Below, in pieces: positions 43,538-52,512 of a DNA stretch of 64,000 bases. The stretch's first letter is position 1; each line of letters opens with the position of its first letter. The notes below the pieces were generated by a model, which was not told where the DNA came from, made no database searches, and was given only the letters and a program-made list of their open reading frames with translations. This DNA is from Halobacteriovoraceae bacterium. Lineage in GTDB: Bacteria; Bdellovibrionota; Bacteriovoracia; Bacteriovoracales; Bacteriovoracaceae. The stretch is from NCBI GenBank assembly GCA_020635115.1, contig JACKAK010000001.1:124001-188000 (forward strand). The letters are read 5' to 3'. The position numbers and the translations under genes are program-made.

Positions 43538-44274
43538 TGAAAGAAAATATATTAAACTTAGTAGATGTCTATAAAAGTTTTGGAAATAATCACATTCATC
43601 AAGGAGTCTCCCTCCACGTAAAAAAAGGTGAAAGTCTAGGGCTACTCGGAGGATCTGGAACTGGAAAAAGTGTACTTCTTCGATCAATAATAGGACTCGA
43701 AAAAATTGATCAAGGCCAGATTTATTATCATGATGAAAGGATAGACAATTTAAATGAGGTGGAGTTAATTCCTTATAGATTAAAAATTTCATATTCGTTT
43801 CAAAGTGGTGCTTTATTTGATTCATCAAATGTATTCGATAATCTCGCCTATCCACTTTACGAGCATACAAAAATGTCTCAAGTAGAAATTAATAACAAAG
43901 TCTCTCAAATGCTAGAGATGGTTGATCTTGCGGGAAAAGAATATCTCATGCCTTCTGATCTTTCAGGAGGAATGAGAAAAAGAGTTGGAATGGCCAGATC
44001 AATGATCTTAAATCCAGAAATTATTCTTTATGATGAACCCACTGCGGGACTAGATCCAGCAAATGCAAAAAATGTTATTCATATAATGAAAAATTTAAAA
44101 AAATTGGGACAATCTTCAATTTTTGTCACTCATGAAATTCCTGCAGCAATAGATTTTTGTGATCGAATTGTCGTTTTGGATAGTGGAAAAGTTATTTTCA
44201 ACGACACACCCGATGCCTTTTTAAACGAAAAAAATCCAATCATAAAAGAGTTCATTTCAAACGAGGGGTATTAA
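43537..44274 (+). CDS. mlaF: MlaF-type ABC transporter ATPase
   Basis: Cytoplasmic ATPase partner of MlaE. Starting from the ATG at 43537 it has about 245 residues, with Walker A GGSGTGKS (near residue 37), Q-loop FQSGALFDS, signature LSGGMRKRVGMARSM, Walker B ILYDEPTAGLDP and H-loop FVTHE. FQSGALFDSxxVxxNL is specific for the MlaF group. The start overlaps the mlaE stop, and mlaD follows after one base. Confidence 0.94.
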   Translation: MKENILNLVDVYKSFGNNHIHQGVSLHVKKGESLGLLGGSGTGKSVLLRSIIGLEKIDQGQIYYHDERIDNLNEVELIPYRLKISYSFQSGALFDSSNVFDNLAYPLYEHTKMSQVEINNKVSQMLEMVDLAGKEYLMPSDLSGGMRKRVGMARSMILNPEIILYDEPTAGLDPANAKNVIHIMKNLKKLGQSSIFVTHEIPAAIDFCDRIVVLDSGKVIFNDTPDAFLNEKNPIIKEFISNEGY

Positions 44275-44275
44275 G

Positions 44276-45076
44276 ATGAGACCTGAAGACAAGCAAAATG
44301 TATTTATCTCAGGAATCTTTCTGTGTTTTCTATTTATATTATGCGGAATTATTATAAGTATGTTGGGAAAAGACCAGGCGTTCTTCGAAGGACAATCAGC
44401 AATTAAGACATACGTCAAAAATGCCCAAAATCTAAAAATTGGAGCAGCTGTTCAGTTAAAAGGAATACGAGTAGGAACGTTAGAAAGCATTGAATTCATC
44501 GAACTTAATAAAATAGAGCTTATTTTAAAAATTAAAAGTAAATATCTGAATTGGATAAGAAAAGATAGCTATATAGAAGTAAAAACTCAGGGTGTATTAG
44601 GCGATAAACTTCTTGAAATATTAGGCGGTACAACTGATTCTGTTGCCATGAATGATGGAGATATCATTGAAACATTAGACCAAAACTCATTTGATAAACT
44701 TCTTAATAGAGGCGAAGACATTATGGTCACAGCTGATCGTCTCTTAAAAAAGCTTGATATTATTTTTTCAAACGTGGACGAGCAAACTGTTGCTATTTCA
44801 TTTAAAAACTTAGAGAAATCTTTAGAAACTCTAAATAATACAGTTAAGCAGTTAAATGTGAAAAACTTAAATAAATCTTTTGCAAACATGGAAAAAGTAT
44901 CAAAACATCTTGAATTTATGGGGGCAAGAATCAATGAGGGCCCAGGTACCTTGCATTCACTAATCTACGATCGAACTGTTTATGATGACCTTCAAACACT
45001 ACTTGGAGGAGCAAAGAGAAACAAAGTACTGAAATACTTTTTGAGAGAATCAATCAAAAAGGCCGAGAATAATTAG
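44276..45076 (+). CDS. mlaD: MCE-domain lipid-binding protein MlaD
   Basis: Anchored periplasmic substrate-binding subunit of the Mla system. The 266 residues have one membrane helix (about 10-30), then an MCE domain (YVKNAQNLKIGAAVQLKGIR, VGTLESIEF, then TQGVLGDKLLEILGGT), and a helical C-terminal region (NRGEDIMVTADRLLKKL, then ISFKNLEKSLETLNNTVKQL) longer than in E. coli MlaD. mlaA, mlaB and mlaC are not nearby. Confidence 0.92.
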   Translation: MRPEDKQNVFISGIFLCFLFILCGIIISMLGKDQAFFEGQSAIKTYVKNAQNLKIGAAVQLKGIRVGTLESIEFIELNKIELILKIKSKYLNWIRKDSYIEVKTQGVLGDKLLEILGGTTDSVAMNDGDIIETLDQNSFDKLLNRGEDIMVTADRLLKKLDIIFSNVDEQTVAISFKNLEKSLETLNNTVKQLNVKNLNKSFANMEKVSKHLEFMGARINEGPGTLHSLIYDRTVYDDLQTLLGGAKRNKVLKYFLRESIKKAENN

Positions 45077-45079
45077 TTA

Positions 45080-46009
45080 TTACCTACCTAATTTGGAGAC
45101 AGGTTCAAAAGTCTTGTTGAATGCCTTGAGAATTGAAACAAAATTTCCTTGATTGTATTCACTATTTATATATTCAATATTATCAATTAATAACTTTAAA
45201 TTAGGCCAGCTTGAAAATATTCTGGCCGTAAAATCCACAGATAAAATAAATAAACAAATTAATTGCGGTTGTTTTGAAGCGTCCACTTGATAAATAATAG
45301 ATTTTCCATTCGGCCTTTCATGATGCATTTTTATCATTTTATCTAAATCAGATGACATTGTACTAGATTTAGAAAGTGCAGTGATCGCCTTATTAATATG
45401 TTCCTTTACCTCAAGAACTTCTTGATTTGATAAATTGTGTTCATGATAATTTTCAATTCTTGATAGTTTTTCGTTATCTAAAAAGGAATCGTGCAAAAGT
45501 GAAGCAATACCTAGCTTTTTATAAGACTCACTATTTACCCATGAGCAGTTTTTTGCAATTGAAAATGCGATATAAGAAGTCAGTAATGACTTTTCATATA
45601 TATAATTTTCACCTTTAATCATCTCATTGAGTATATCGAAAAGTGATTTTTCTTTTTTCTCTAAAAAATTCAAATTAGACTGTGTAATCTTATCGGCCTC
45701 TTGAATAACCGAATCATCAATCCCAAGTTGTAAAACCATTTCTTTTACTTTTTCAGCAGCAGATAAACTTTCGTTTACTTTAAATTGAAATACTTTTTGT
45801 ACTTTTTGCCATAGTCTCAAATCACCTTTTTGAACATAAAGAAATTCAACACCTCTATTATTGTATTTATCATATAGCTCAGCACATACATGGTCTCCTG
45901 CATTGCCAATTTTTACAAATTTACTATCTGTCATTTTAAGATATAAATGAGTAGGTAGGTCTTCAAAATTTTGTAATCTCATTATTTCTAATTCTTCGTA
46001 TTCTTCCAT
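45080..46009 (-). CDS. unconventional HD-GYP-like protein
   Basis: About 309 residues from the ATG at 46009 (GAGGAAG upstream). The N-terminal part (about 10-80) reads LPTHLYLKMTDSKFVKIGNA, then GVEFLYVQKGDLRLW, as in regulatory domains before HD-GYP proteins of predatory bacteria. The C-terminal part has LLHDS for the HD pair and KMIKMHHERPNGKS in place of the HHExxxGxGYP block, so GYP itself is lost. It may be an altered c-di-GMP phosphodiesterase (compare the Tyr-lacking Bdellovibrio protein Bd1817) or a pure sensor. Convergent with mlaD. Confidence 0.72.
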   Translation of the reverse strand: MEEYEELEIMRLQNFEDLPTHLYLKMTDSKFVKIGNAGDHVCAELYDKYNNRGVEFLYVQKGDLRLWQKVQKVFQFKVNESLSAAEKVKEMVLQLGIDDSVIQEADKITQSNLNFLEKKEKSLFDILNEMIKGENYIYEKSLLTSYIAFSIAKNCSWVNSESYKKLGIASLLHDSFLDNEKLSRIENYHEHNLSNQEVLEVKEHINKAITALSKSSTMSSDLDKMIKMHHERPNGKSIIYQVDASKQPQLICLFILSVDFTARIFSSWPNLKLLIDNIEYINSEYNQGNFVSILKAFNKTFEPVSKLGR

Positions 46010-46115
46010 ATGAAAGCTTCCTCTAAGTAGCAAAAACTTAAAAATTAAGCTGATTATATCGTATCTTCAAAATAAAAAATAGTTTTAATAGAATTGAATT
46101 TTTTGTTCGCAAATT

Positions 46116-47645
46116 TTACAAATCTAAGAGGGGAGATCGTTCATTTTTTTTAATTTTTTCGATAAGAGTCGTTCTATTGAGACCAAGTAGTTTAGAGGCC
46201 TGATTTTTATTTCCATTTGTTCTTTTTAGCGCCTGATCAATAAAACTTTTCTCTAACTCAACTACAAATTTTTTAAGATTTACTCCCTCCTGGGGAAGTT
46301 CAAAATCAAATAACTCAAACCCCGACTGAGTACCTAAAAATTTTCGAGGTAGATCAGCAAGAGATATCGTATTGCCACCTTTGAGAATGACCAGTCTTTC
46401 AATAAGGTTTTCTAATTCTCTAACATTTCCTGGCCAATCGTAATCATATAGACAATCAAGAGCATCTTTTTCAAAAGAAATATTATTACTACCATCCGCA
46501 CTTACATATCTATTCAGAAAATGACCAATTAAAATTGAGATATCATCTTTTCTCTCGGCCAAGCTTGGGATTGTAATAGGAATGACATTGAGTCGATAAA
46601 AGAGATCTTCCCTAAACTCCCCCCTGGAGACACTTTCTTCCAGATTTCTGTGAGTTGCTGTAATAATTCGGACATCGATTGGAATTGATTGACTTCCACC
46701 CACAGGCTCAACTTCACGTCCCTGTAGAACGCGCAATAATTTAACTTGCAAAATCAAAGGCATATCACCAATTTCATCAAGAAAAATTGATCCTGTATTT
46801 GCGAGTTCAAACTTTCCTTTTCTATCTGATATTGCACCAGTAAAAGCACCTTTTTTATGCCCAAAAAGTTCACTTTCAAGAAGTTCACCTGGAATCGCAC
46901 CACAATTTACAGAAACTAAAGGTCGACTGGCCCTTAAGGACAAATTATGAAGTGCCTTAGCAACTAATTCTTTTCCTGTCCCAGATGCTCCTGAGATAAA
47001 TACAGTAGAATCAGATTGAGAAACCTTCTCTATTCGCTCAAATACTTTTTTCATCTTTTTTGAACGACCAACTATTCCACAAAAGAAATCTTCTTTTTTT
47101 GGCATTTCAATTAATTTTAAAGAATCACTTCGCGGATTATCCACATTTGAGAATTTTACATTTTCGGACTTATTAAAAAAATCCTCAGAAATACTTAACT
47201 CCTCATAAAAAGCTCGCTTTAAAAGATCAAGTAAATGAGAAATTTCAAAAGGTTTTGTCAGATAGTGAAATACACCTTTTTTTGTGGCCAGAATTGCTGT
47301 TTCAACTGAAGCAAACCCTGTCATTGCAATAGCAGTGAAACGGATGGATCTTTCTTTTAAAATATCTATAAGCTTAAGGCCATCAATTGCCTGTGAAAAA
47401 CTGATATCAGTAAGTAAACAATATGAACGATCTGTTTCAAAATTGTAGTCCAAACAAGAAAGAGGATCTGCAAACGTCCTAACATTTAATCCCATTTTTT
47501 TCTCAATGATTTTTTTTAAAGAATTTCTCAGATTATCTTCATCTTCAACAATGATCACTTCCGGAATTTGAAATAAGTGATCTTGATTATCTTTTAATTT
47601 TTCTGGTTGTCCGAAATTACTGTATAAGAATTGATAATCTTCCAT
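46116..47645 (-). CDS. NtrC-family sigma54-dependent response regulator
   Basis: About 509 residues. Order: receiver domain (about 27-145) with IIVEDED, the acceptor Asp in LLTDIS, and YLTKPF; an AAA+ domain with GASGTGKE, ESELFGHKKGAFTGA, IFLDEIGDM, FREDLFYRLN; and a Fis helix-turn-helix with NKNQASKLLGLNRTTLIEKI. All catalytic parts are intact, unlike the protein at 38318-39253. The ATG at 47645 gives a sensible N-terminus; a TTG at 47681 is in frame. No partner kinase is adjacent. It may control flagella or envelope genes, but this is inference. Confidence 0.92.
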   Translation of the reverse strand: MEDYQFLYSNFGQPEKLKDNQDHLFQIPEVIIVEDEDNLRNSLKKIIEKKMGLNVRTFADPLSCLDYNFETDRSYCLLTDISFSQAIDGLKLIDILKERSIRFTAIAMTGFASVETAILATKKGVFHYLTKPFEISHLLDLLKRAFYEELSISEDFFNKSENVKFSNVDNPRSDSLKLIEMPKKEDFFCGIVGRSKKMKKVFERIEKVSQSDSTVFISGASGTGKELVAKALHNLSLRASRPLVSVNCGAIPGELLESELFGHKKGAFTGAISDRKGKFELANTGSIFLDEIGDMPLILQVKLLRVLQGREVEPVGGSQSIPIDVRIITATHRNLEESVSRGEFREDLFYRLNVIPITIPSLAERKDDISILIGHFLNRYVSADGSNNISFEKDALDCLYDYDWPGNVRELENLIERLVILKGGNTISLADLPRKFLGTQSGFELFDFELPQEGVNLKKFVVELEKSFIDQALKRTNGNKNQASKLLGLNRTTLIEKIKKNERSPLLDL

Positions 47646-47659
47646 GTAAGGCCGTATAC

Positions 47660-47734
47660 TCCTAGTGCCAAAGAATAACACCTTATATAGACTACACTAA
47701 ATAAATTATTGGTGTCAATTTTCTAACACTAGGA
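47660..47734. promoter_or_regulatory. inverted repeat around the NtrC-type gene start
   Basis: TCCTAGTG (47660-47667) and CACTAGGA (47727-47734) are exact inverted copies about 60 bases apart flanking the probable promoter region of the regulator. Could be sites for looping or autoregulation. Confidence 0.25.
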
Positions 47735-47744
47735 AAAAATCAAC

Positions 47745-47972
47745 TTATATTTGATGAAAAAACCATATGAGATTATCAACAGCAGCGTCAGGGCCACCAC
47801 CAATTAAGTAATAAAGTAGTGAAATAAAACAAAATACACCAAAAACAAAAAAGGTAACTGAAACTTTTTTGAAAGATTTTAACCAATAAATATAACTAAA
47901 CTCAGCTGAAATCATTCCAAAAGGTACGGCCCAATAGGGTGTATGTTTTATGATAAAATAGACTATATCCAT
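47745..47972 (-). CDS. small membrane protein
   Basis: About 75 residues from the second Met. Two hydrophobic segments (YWAVPFGMISAEFSYIYW and VSVTFFVFGVFCFISLLYYL) separated by KSFKK, then a short tail (GGGPDAAVDNLIWFFHQ). No recognisable family. Coding status is moderately supported by composition and position upstream of the regulator. Confidence 0.5.
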   Translation of the reverse strand: MDIVYFIIKHTPYWAVPFGMISAEFSYIYWLKSFKKVSVTFFVFGVFCFISLLYYLIGGGPDAAVDNLIWFFHQI

Positions 47973-48044
47973 CAATTATCCTGAATGAGTGTCTATTCCA
48001 ATTGTCGCGTAAATTACAAGTAAATTAAAGGTGGGAAAAAGGTG

Positions 48045-48072
48045 AAGGAAGGCCCGTATGAAGACCTTCCTT
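48045..48072 (-). terminator. likely terminator of metK
   Basis: AAGGAAGG (48045-48052) pairs with CCTTCCTT (48065-48072) around a 12-base loop, ten bases after the metK stop. The T run on the minus strand comes after a few other bases, so it is not a perfect intrinsic terminator. Confidence 0.5.
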
Positions 48073-48082
48073 TTCAACTTAT

Positions 48083-49246
48083 TTAACAATAAGATTTTAA
48101 TTCTTCAATTTTATCGAGTCTTTCCCAATTAAAACCATTGGAGGTCTCACGCCCAAAGTGCCCATAAGCAGCAGTTTGTGAATAAATAGGTCTCAATAAA
48201 TCTAGTCTTTCAATAATTGCTTTAGGTCTCATATCAAAGACTTTATTAACAGCTTCATTAATTTTATTCACAGAAACTTTTTCTGTGCCAAATGTATCAA
48301 CTAAAAACGACATTGGTTGAGCAACACCGATAGCATAGGCAACTTGTACAAGTGCTCTATCAGCAAGACCTGCAGCAACGATGTGTTTAGCAACATGTCT
48401 TGTGGCATAAGCGGCAGATCTATCTACCTTAGATGGATCTTTACCAGAAAATGCACCACCACCGTGAGCTCCATGTCCACCGTAAGTATCAACAATTATC
48501 TTACGTCCAGTAAGACCAGCATCTCCCATTGGGCCACCAATTACAAATCGACCGGTTGGGTTAATAAAAATTTTAGTTTCATTATCTATAAGCTCACTTG
48601 GAACTATTTTATTGATAACTTCTTCTCTAATTGCCTCTTGTACTTGTTTAAGAGTAACTTCTTCAGCATGCTGAGTAGAAAGGACAATAGCATCTAGCCT
48701 TGAAACTTTACCATCTACGTACTGGGCAGAGACTTGAGTCTTACCATCAGCTCTTAACCATGGGAGTGTACCATTTTTTCTAACGTCACTTAATCTCTTA
48801 GCTAGTCTGTGAGATAGATCAATCGTAAGAGGCATAAAGTTAGTCGTTTCATTTATGGCATAACCAAACATAAGGCCCTGATCTCCGGCCCCCTGCTCAT
48901 TATATGAACCTTCATTTTCGTTTACTCCTTGAGCAATATCTGGAGATTGCTTATCAAGGGCAACAAGTACAGAACATGTATCGCAATCAAAACCTTTATC
49001 AGAGTGATCGTATCCAATGTCTCTAATTTTCTCACGTACAATTTTTTGAAAATCTACCTGCGCGTTTGTGGTCACTTCACCAGCAAGAATAACCATTCCG
49101 GTACTTATCATAGTCTCGCAAGCTACTCTTGATTTTGGATCTTGTCCCAACATGGCATCTAAAACAGCGTCACTAATTTGGTCGGCCATCTTATCAGGGT
49201 GACCTTCAGTAACTGACTCTGAAGTAAAAACATAATCTTTCAACAT
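48083..49246 (-). CDS. metK: S-adenosylmethionine synthetase
   Basis: Makes S-adenosylmethionine from methionine and ATP. The 387 residues include FTSESVTEGHPDKMADQISD at the start, ENEGSYNEQGAGDQGLMFGY, then GPMGDAGLTGRKIIVDTYGG, and GGGAFSGKDPSKVDRSAAYA, the methionine/ATP/metal-binding blocks. A strong GGGGGAGGTG ribosome site precedes the ATG. No SAM riboswitch fold is obvious in the leader. Confidence 0.96.
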   Translation of the reverse strand: MLKDYVFTSESVTEGHPDKMADQISDAVLDAMLGQDPKSRVACETMISTGMVILAGEVTTNAQVDFQKIVREKIRDIGYDHSDKGFDCDTCSVLVALDKQSPDIAQGVNENEGSYNEQGAGDQGLMFGYAINETTNFMPLTIDLSHRLAKRLSDVRKNGTLPWLRADGKTQVSAQYVDGKVSRLDAIVLSTQHAEEVTLKQVQEAIREEVINKIVPSELIDNETKIFINPTGRFVIGGPMGDAGLTGRKIIVDTYGGHGAHGGGAFSGKDPSKVDRSAAYATRHVAKHIVAAGLADRALVQVAYAIGVAQPMSFLVDTFGTEKVSVNKINEAVNKVFDMRPKAIIERLDLLRPIYSQTAAYGHFGRETSNGFNWERLDKIEELKSYC

Positions 49247-49310
49247 TAACGCACCTCCCCCGTGACTAAATAAAAAAACTAAATAAATATTACACTATCT
49301 AATTGCACAG

Positions 49311-49339
49311 AACTTACACCATGCCTTCTTACTCGGCAA
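49311..49339 (-). promoter_or_regulatory. promoter-like pair upstream of metK
   Basis: On the minus strand TTGCCG (49339-49334), 17 bases, then TAAGTT (49316-49311), about 65 bases before the metK start. Confidence 0.35.
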
Positions 49340-49357
49340 GTAAATTCAAACCATCGT

Positions 49358-51049
49358 TCATTGCTCTACATGAGTATTTTCAGGGCCCTTTTTGAAATAA
49401 CGAAAATGGTGACGATTTCGATATTTATAAAAAGTTTTAGTTTGCGGATAATATGCGTATTTGTTATTTTTAATCTCAACAACTTTGAAAATTTTTCCAT
49501 TGGGATCAATGAAATGATAGTAATACTCATATTTTTTTCTGTCATAGAGGTTAGAGAGCCTTTTAGAGTTTTTTATTTCATTTCCCGCTCTTTCAGGAAT
49601 TGGAAGATAATCAACCCATAATCCAGACATATCTATCCTACCAAGCATTCCTCCACGTGAGAAATACCTGAGTCCTTTGAAATCATAATTAGGAGATCTT
49701 AGAAGCTTCAGTGCTAAATTTAAGTTTTCTTTTCTTAAAAACCTAGAAACTCTCGTTTTAGAGGGACAATAAATTCGAAGATTGCCATTAATAAAATAAT
49801 AGGTAAATGAAAACTCGCCTTCTTTAAAAAGTACGTTGAGCCAAGGGTATTCATTATATTTTTCAATCCCTCTATTTATCAAATATTCAAGAATGCTATC
49901 TTCTTTTGAAAGTTGATTATAAAACTTTATCTCAGATCTATTGATAACAACTTGAAGAACATCTTTTCTCTCTAATGCATCTTCACCATCAATCCGTCCC
50001 ACTTCATTATAAAGAATCGTTGATAAAGAATATAATGCTCTATTTAAGAGTGTTTGTTTTGACCAAAACTCAAATGATTCAGCTTGTTTTAATAAAGAAT
50101 ATTCCTTGAGGTTTTTGCGAGAATGAGCTTTTTCGAGAGAGAGCATTTTTCTAAGCTTTAGGCCTTCTTCATCGTTTTTGAGAAGTGAACTATAAAATAC
50201 GTATGCTCCGGCCGTTCTTCTTTGCCATTCAAGTAATCTTTCTAAAATTTTTCGTTGTCCACGTTTTAGTTGAGAAGTAATTTTGTCTAAAACATAAACA
50301 ACATCTGATCTGATATCTTCACTTAAAAAATCTTCTTTCTGTTCTAATTTTAAAAATAAAGCGTTGATTGAAGTTCTTAGAAACATATCACTACGTGAAT
50401 GATCTTTATCTTGTGCTCCGTCTTCATAGATTTTTCTTACAAAGTAGATCATGTTACCCTCTGATTTTCCTACTTTATCATTTCTATGTTTTAGAGAATC
50501 GTACTTCCGTCTAAGCTCGAGATGGTCGACGGGAAATTTAAATGTTTGTAAAAATGTAAGTCTTTCAAGAAAAGATCGTAATTTGATTCTAAATTTTTCA
50601 TACAAAGGCCCAGAGTTTCTTAGGACTTGATCTTTTATAGTTAAGTCATTCTCATCAAAATACTGTTCTTTCAAATCAAGTAATTCAGATATTAATATTT
50701 CTAAATCTTTAATTTCAACAAAATAATTTTTTAATGTTGTAATCTTTTCGAATTTTGCTATTTCGTTTTTTATCCATTTTTCTTTTTCAATAATCATTCT
50801 AATATGAAGTTCTACAACTTTTGTGTCGATATTATCTTCATAATCTATGGGAGTATAATAGCCACCACTATTAAATTTTTTAAAAAGATCCCAATACCTT
50901 GGTTCAACATCTGCAGGGCATACTTCTTGTGAGAACTCAGTATGGAGTTTTAAATAATTATCAATAATCTCAGTATCTTTGCCTTTGATTGGGATAATTC
51001 CAAAGGCGCTAGAATACAATAAATGAAATATTATAAGTTTTTTAAGCAT
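49358..51049 (-). CDS. exported protein with SleB-like (cell wall hydrolase) segment
   Basis: About 563 residues from the ATG at 51049, which overlaps the mpl stop by eight bases; the 17 codons upstream are open but lie within mpl. It has a signal peptide (MLKKLIIFHLLYSSAFG). The first 300 residues are helical and charged. At about 335-440, LYSLSTILYNEVGRIDGED, then KDVLQVVINRSEI, then LNVLFKEGEFSFTYYF resemble the EAR..., AxVxxNR and FSF elements of SleB/Hydrolase_2 wall hydrolases. The tail is Tyr/Lys/Arg rich. SleB relation is by eye and could be divergent or inactive. Confidence 0.55.
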   Translation of the reverse strand: MLKKLIIFHLLYSSAFGIIPIKGKDTEIIDNYLKLHTEFSQEVCPADVEPRYWDLFKKFNSGGYYTPIDYEDNIDTKVVELHIRMIIEKEKWIKNEIAKFEKITTLKNYFVEIKDLEILISELLDLKEQYFDENDLTIKDQVLRNSGPLYEKFRIKLRSFLERLTFLQTFKFPVDHLELRRKYDSLKHRNDKVGKSEGNMIYFVRKIYEDGAQDKDHSRSDMFLRTSINALFLKLEQKEDFLSEDIRSDVVYVLDKITSQLKRGQRKILERLLEWQRRTAGAYVFYSSLLKNDEEGLKLRKMLSLEKAHSRKNLKEYSLLKQAESFEFWSKQTLLNRALYSLSTILYNEVGRIDGEDALERKDVLQVVINRSEIKFYNQLSKEDSILEYLINRGIEKYNEYPWLNVLFKEGEFSFTYYFINGNLRIYCPSKTRVSRFLRKENLNLALKLLRSPNYDFKGLRYFSRGGMLGRIDMSGLWVDYLPIPERAGNEIKNSKRLSNLYDRKKYEYYYHFIDPNGKIFKVVEIKNNKYAYYPQTKTFYKYRNRHHFRYFKKGPENTHVEQ

Positions 51050-52478
51050 GTTGAAGTTGATTAACAAAGTCTGATTGCCAAAGTCCAAGGCAAGTTCCAT
51101 TACTCATTACACAAATTAAATTATCAGAACTCGTTCTTTGATCTATTTCACTTAAGAGTTCGTCAACACTTGTCACACTTACGGCATCTTTTCCTTTATT
51201 TTTCAAAGCTGTAGTTAATTTACTCACATCAAGTTGTTTGGCCCAAGTCACACTGGTTTTGATTTGAGGTGTAGCAATGATTACTTTGTTAACCTCATCA
51301 AAACAATTTTCAAATTCATTTTGAAAAATATCACTTCGTCCAGTTGCTGATGCAGGCTCTATTACAGCGACAATATTTTTACCCGGAAATCTTCTTTTTA
51401 ATCCATTTAAAGTCATTGATATGGCCCTCGGATGATGGGCAAAATCATCTATGACAAGAGAGTTTTTATATGTTCCTCTCACTTCTTGCCTTCGCTTTAC
51501 TTGAGCTAAATTCTTTACGGCCTCTGTCACTTTCTTCACTTCAAAACCTTCACTGAGGCAAAATAAGATCACTGCAGTTAGATTTAATATATTATGATCG
51601 CCATGTAAGTTTGTTGTAAATTCAATTTTTTTCTCATTGAATTCGAGTACGAATCTTGTCCCTTTATCATTATGTTCAATAATCTTAGGCGAAATTTCTA
51701 GGTTTCCATATTTTAAAATTGTCTTAGCTACTGCATCTTTTAAAATTTCACAAATGCCAGGATATGTTTCATTATAGATTAACGAATGATCTACAACTTC
51801 AAAAATTGCTTTAAACTCATCTTGGATTTGATTTAAATTTTGATAAATATCGGCATGATCAAATTCTAGCGACGTTACGATGAGATTATTGATATTATAT
51901 AATCTAAATTTTGCAAACTTTTCAAAATAAGCGCTATCGTATTCATCTGATTCTATAAGAAAGTAATCTTCTCCTAAAAGCGAAGATGGCCTTCCTTCAA
52001 TAACTCCACCAATTAAATAACCTGGTTTCTTACCAAGTTTTTCAAGAATCTGTGTAAGATAATATGTTGTCGTCGTCTTTCCATGTGTTCCTGAAATTCC
52101 AACTACATTTCTCTGTGCCAGAACAAAAGAACCAATGGTTGCAGGAAAAGAAGCAAAAGGAACTCCACACTCTTCAATAAGTCTAGCATGTTCACTCTTT
52201 CTATGGACTGCATTGCCCACAACAATGAGATCATATTCCTGCAATGTTTCACGAGTAACATCCTCAACTTTGCAAGTGGGAATAGACATTTTAATCAAAT
52301 AATCACTCATGGGAGGATAAAAATTATAATCACACCCCCCAACATCATAACCGGCCTCACGTAGTAAACACGCGGCGGCCCCCATACCTGTACCACATAT
52401 TCTAAAAAAGAAGATTTTTTTTACTTCTTTTTTCATTTTAACTAGATCTTCCTGACTTTTTTTATTAGTTAAATCCAT
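51042..52478 (-). CDS. mpl: UDP-N-acetylmuramate:L-Ala-gamma-D-Glu-meso-DAP ligase
   Basis: Murein recycling enzyme that adds recovered tripeptide to UDP-MurNAc. The 478 residues follow Mpl rather than MurC: RICGTGMGAAACLLREAGYD, then YPPMSDYL, VVGNAVHRKSEH, ATP loop SGTHGKTTTT (near residue 130), SDEYDSAYF, and FAHHPRAISMTLNGLKRRFP. The ATG at 52478 has GGTGG close by; a Met 14 codons later is the alternative. It lies between the serine hydrolase and the SleB-like protein. Confidence 0.9.
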   Translation of the reverse strand: MDLTNKKSQEDLVKMKKEVKKIFFFRICGTGMGAAACLLREAGYDVGGCDYNFYPPMSDYLIKMSIPTCKVEDVTRETLQEYDLIVVGNAVHRKSEHARLIEECGVPFASFPATIGSFVLAQRNVVGISGTHGKTTTTYYLTQILEKLGKKPGYLIGGVIEGRPSSLLGEDYFLIESDEYDSAYFEKFAKFRLYNINNLIVTSLEFDHADIYQNLNQIQDEFKAIFEVVDHSLIYNETYPGICEILKDAVAKTILKYGNLEISPKIIEHNDKGTRFVLEFNEKKIEFTTNLHGDHNILNLTAVILFCLSEGFEVKKVTEAVKNLAQVKRRQEVRGTYKNSLVIDDFAHHPRAISMTLNGLKRRFPGKNIVAVIEPASATGRSDIFQNEFENCFDEVNKVIIATPQIKTSVTWAKQLDVSKLTTALKNKGKDAVSVTSVDELLSEIDQRTSSDNLICVMSNGTCLGLWQSDFVNQLQHA

Positions 52479-52512
52479 TTGCCACCAATTTGATCATACA
52501 TGTTGTGTTATC

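Noticed and set aside
47645..47700. TTGGCAC as a sigma54 -24 element upstream of the NtrC-type gene
   Set aside because: No TTGC at the expected -12 distance.
49247..49357. SAM riboswitch in the metK leader
   Set aside because: The leader is short and AT-rich, with no pseudoknot or multi-stem fold visible.
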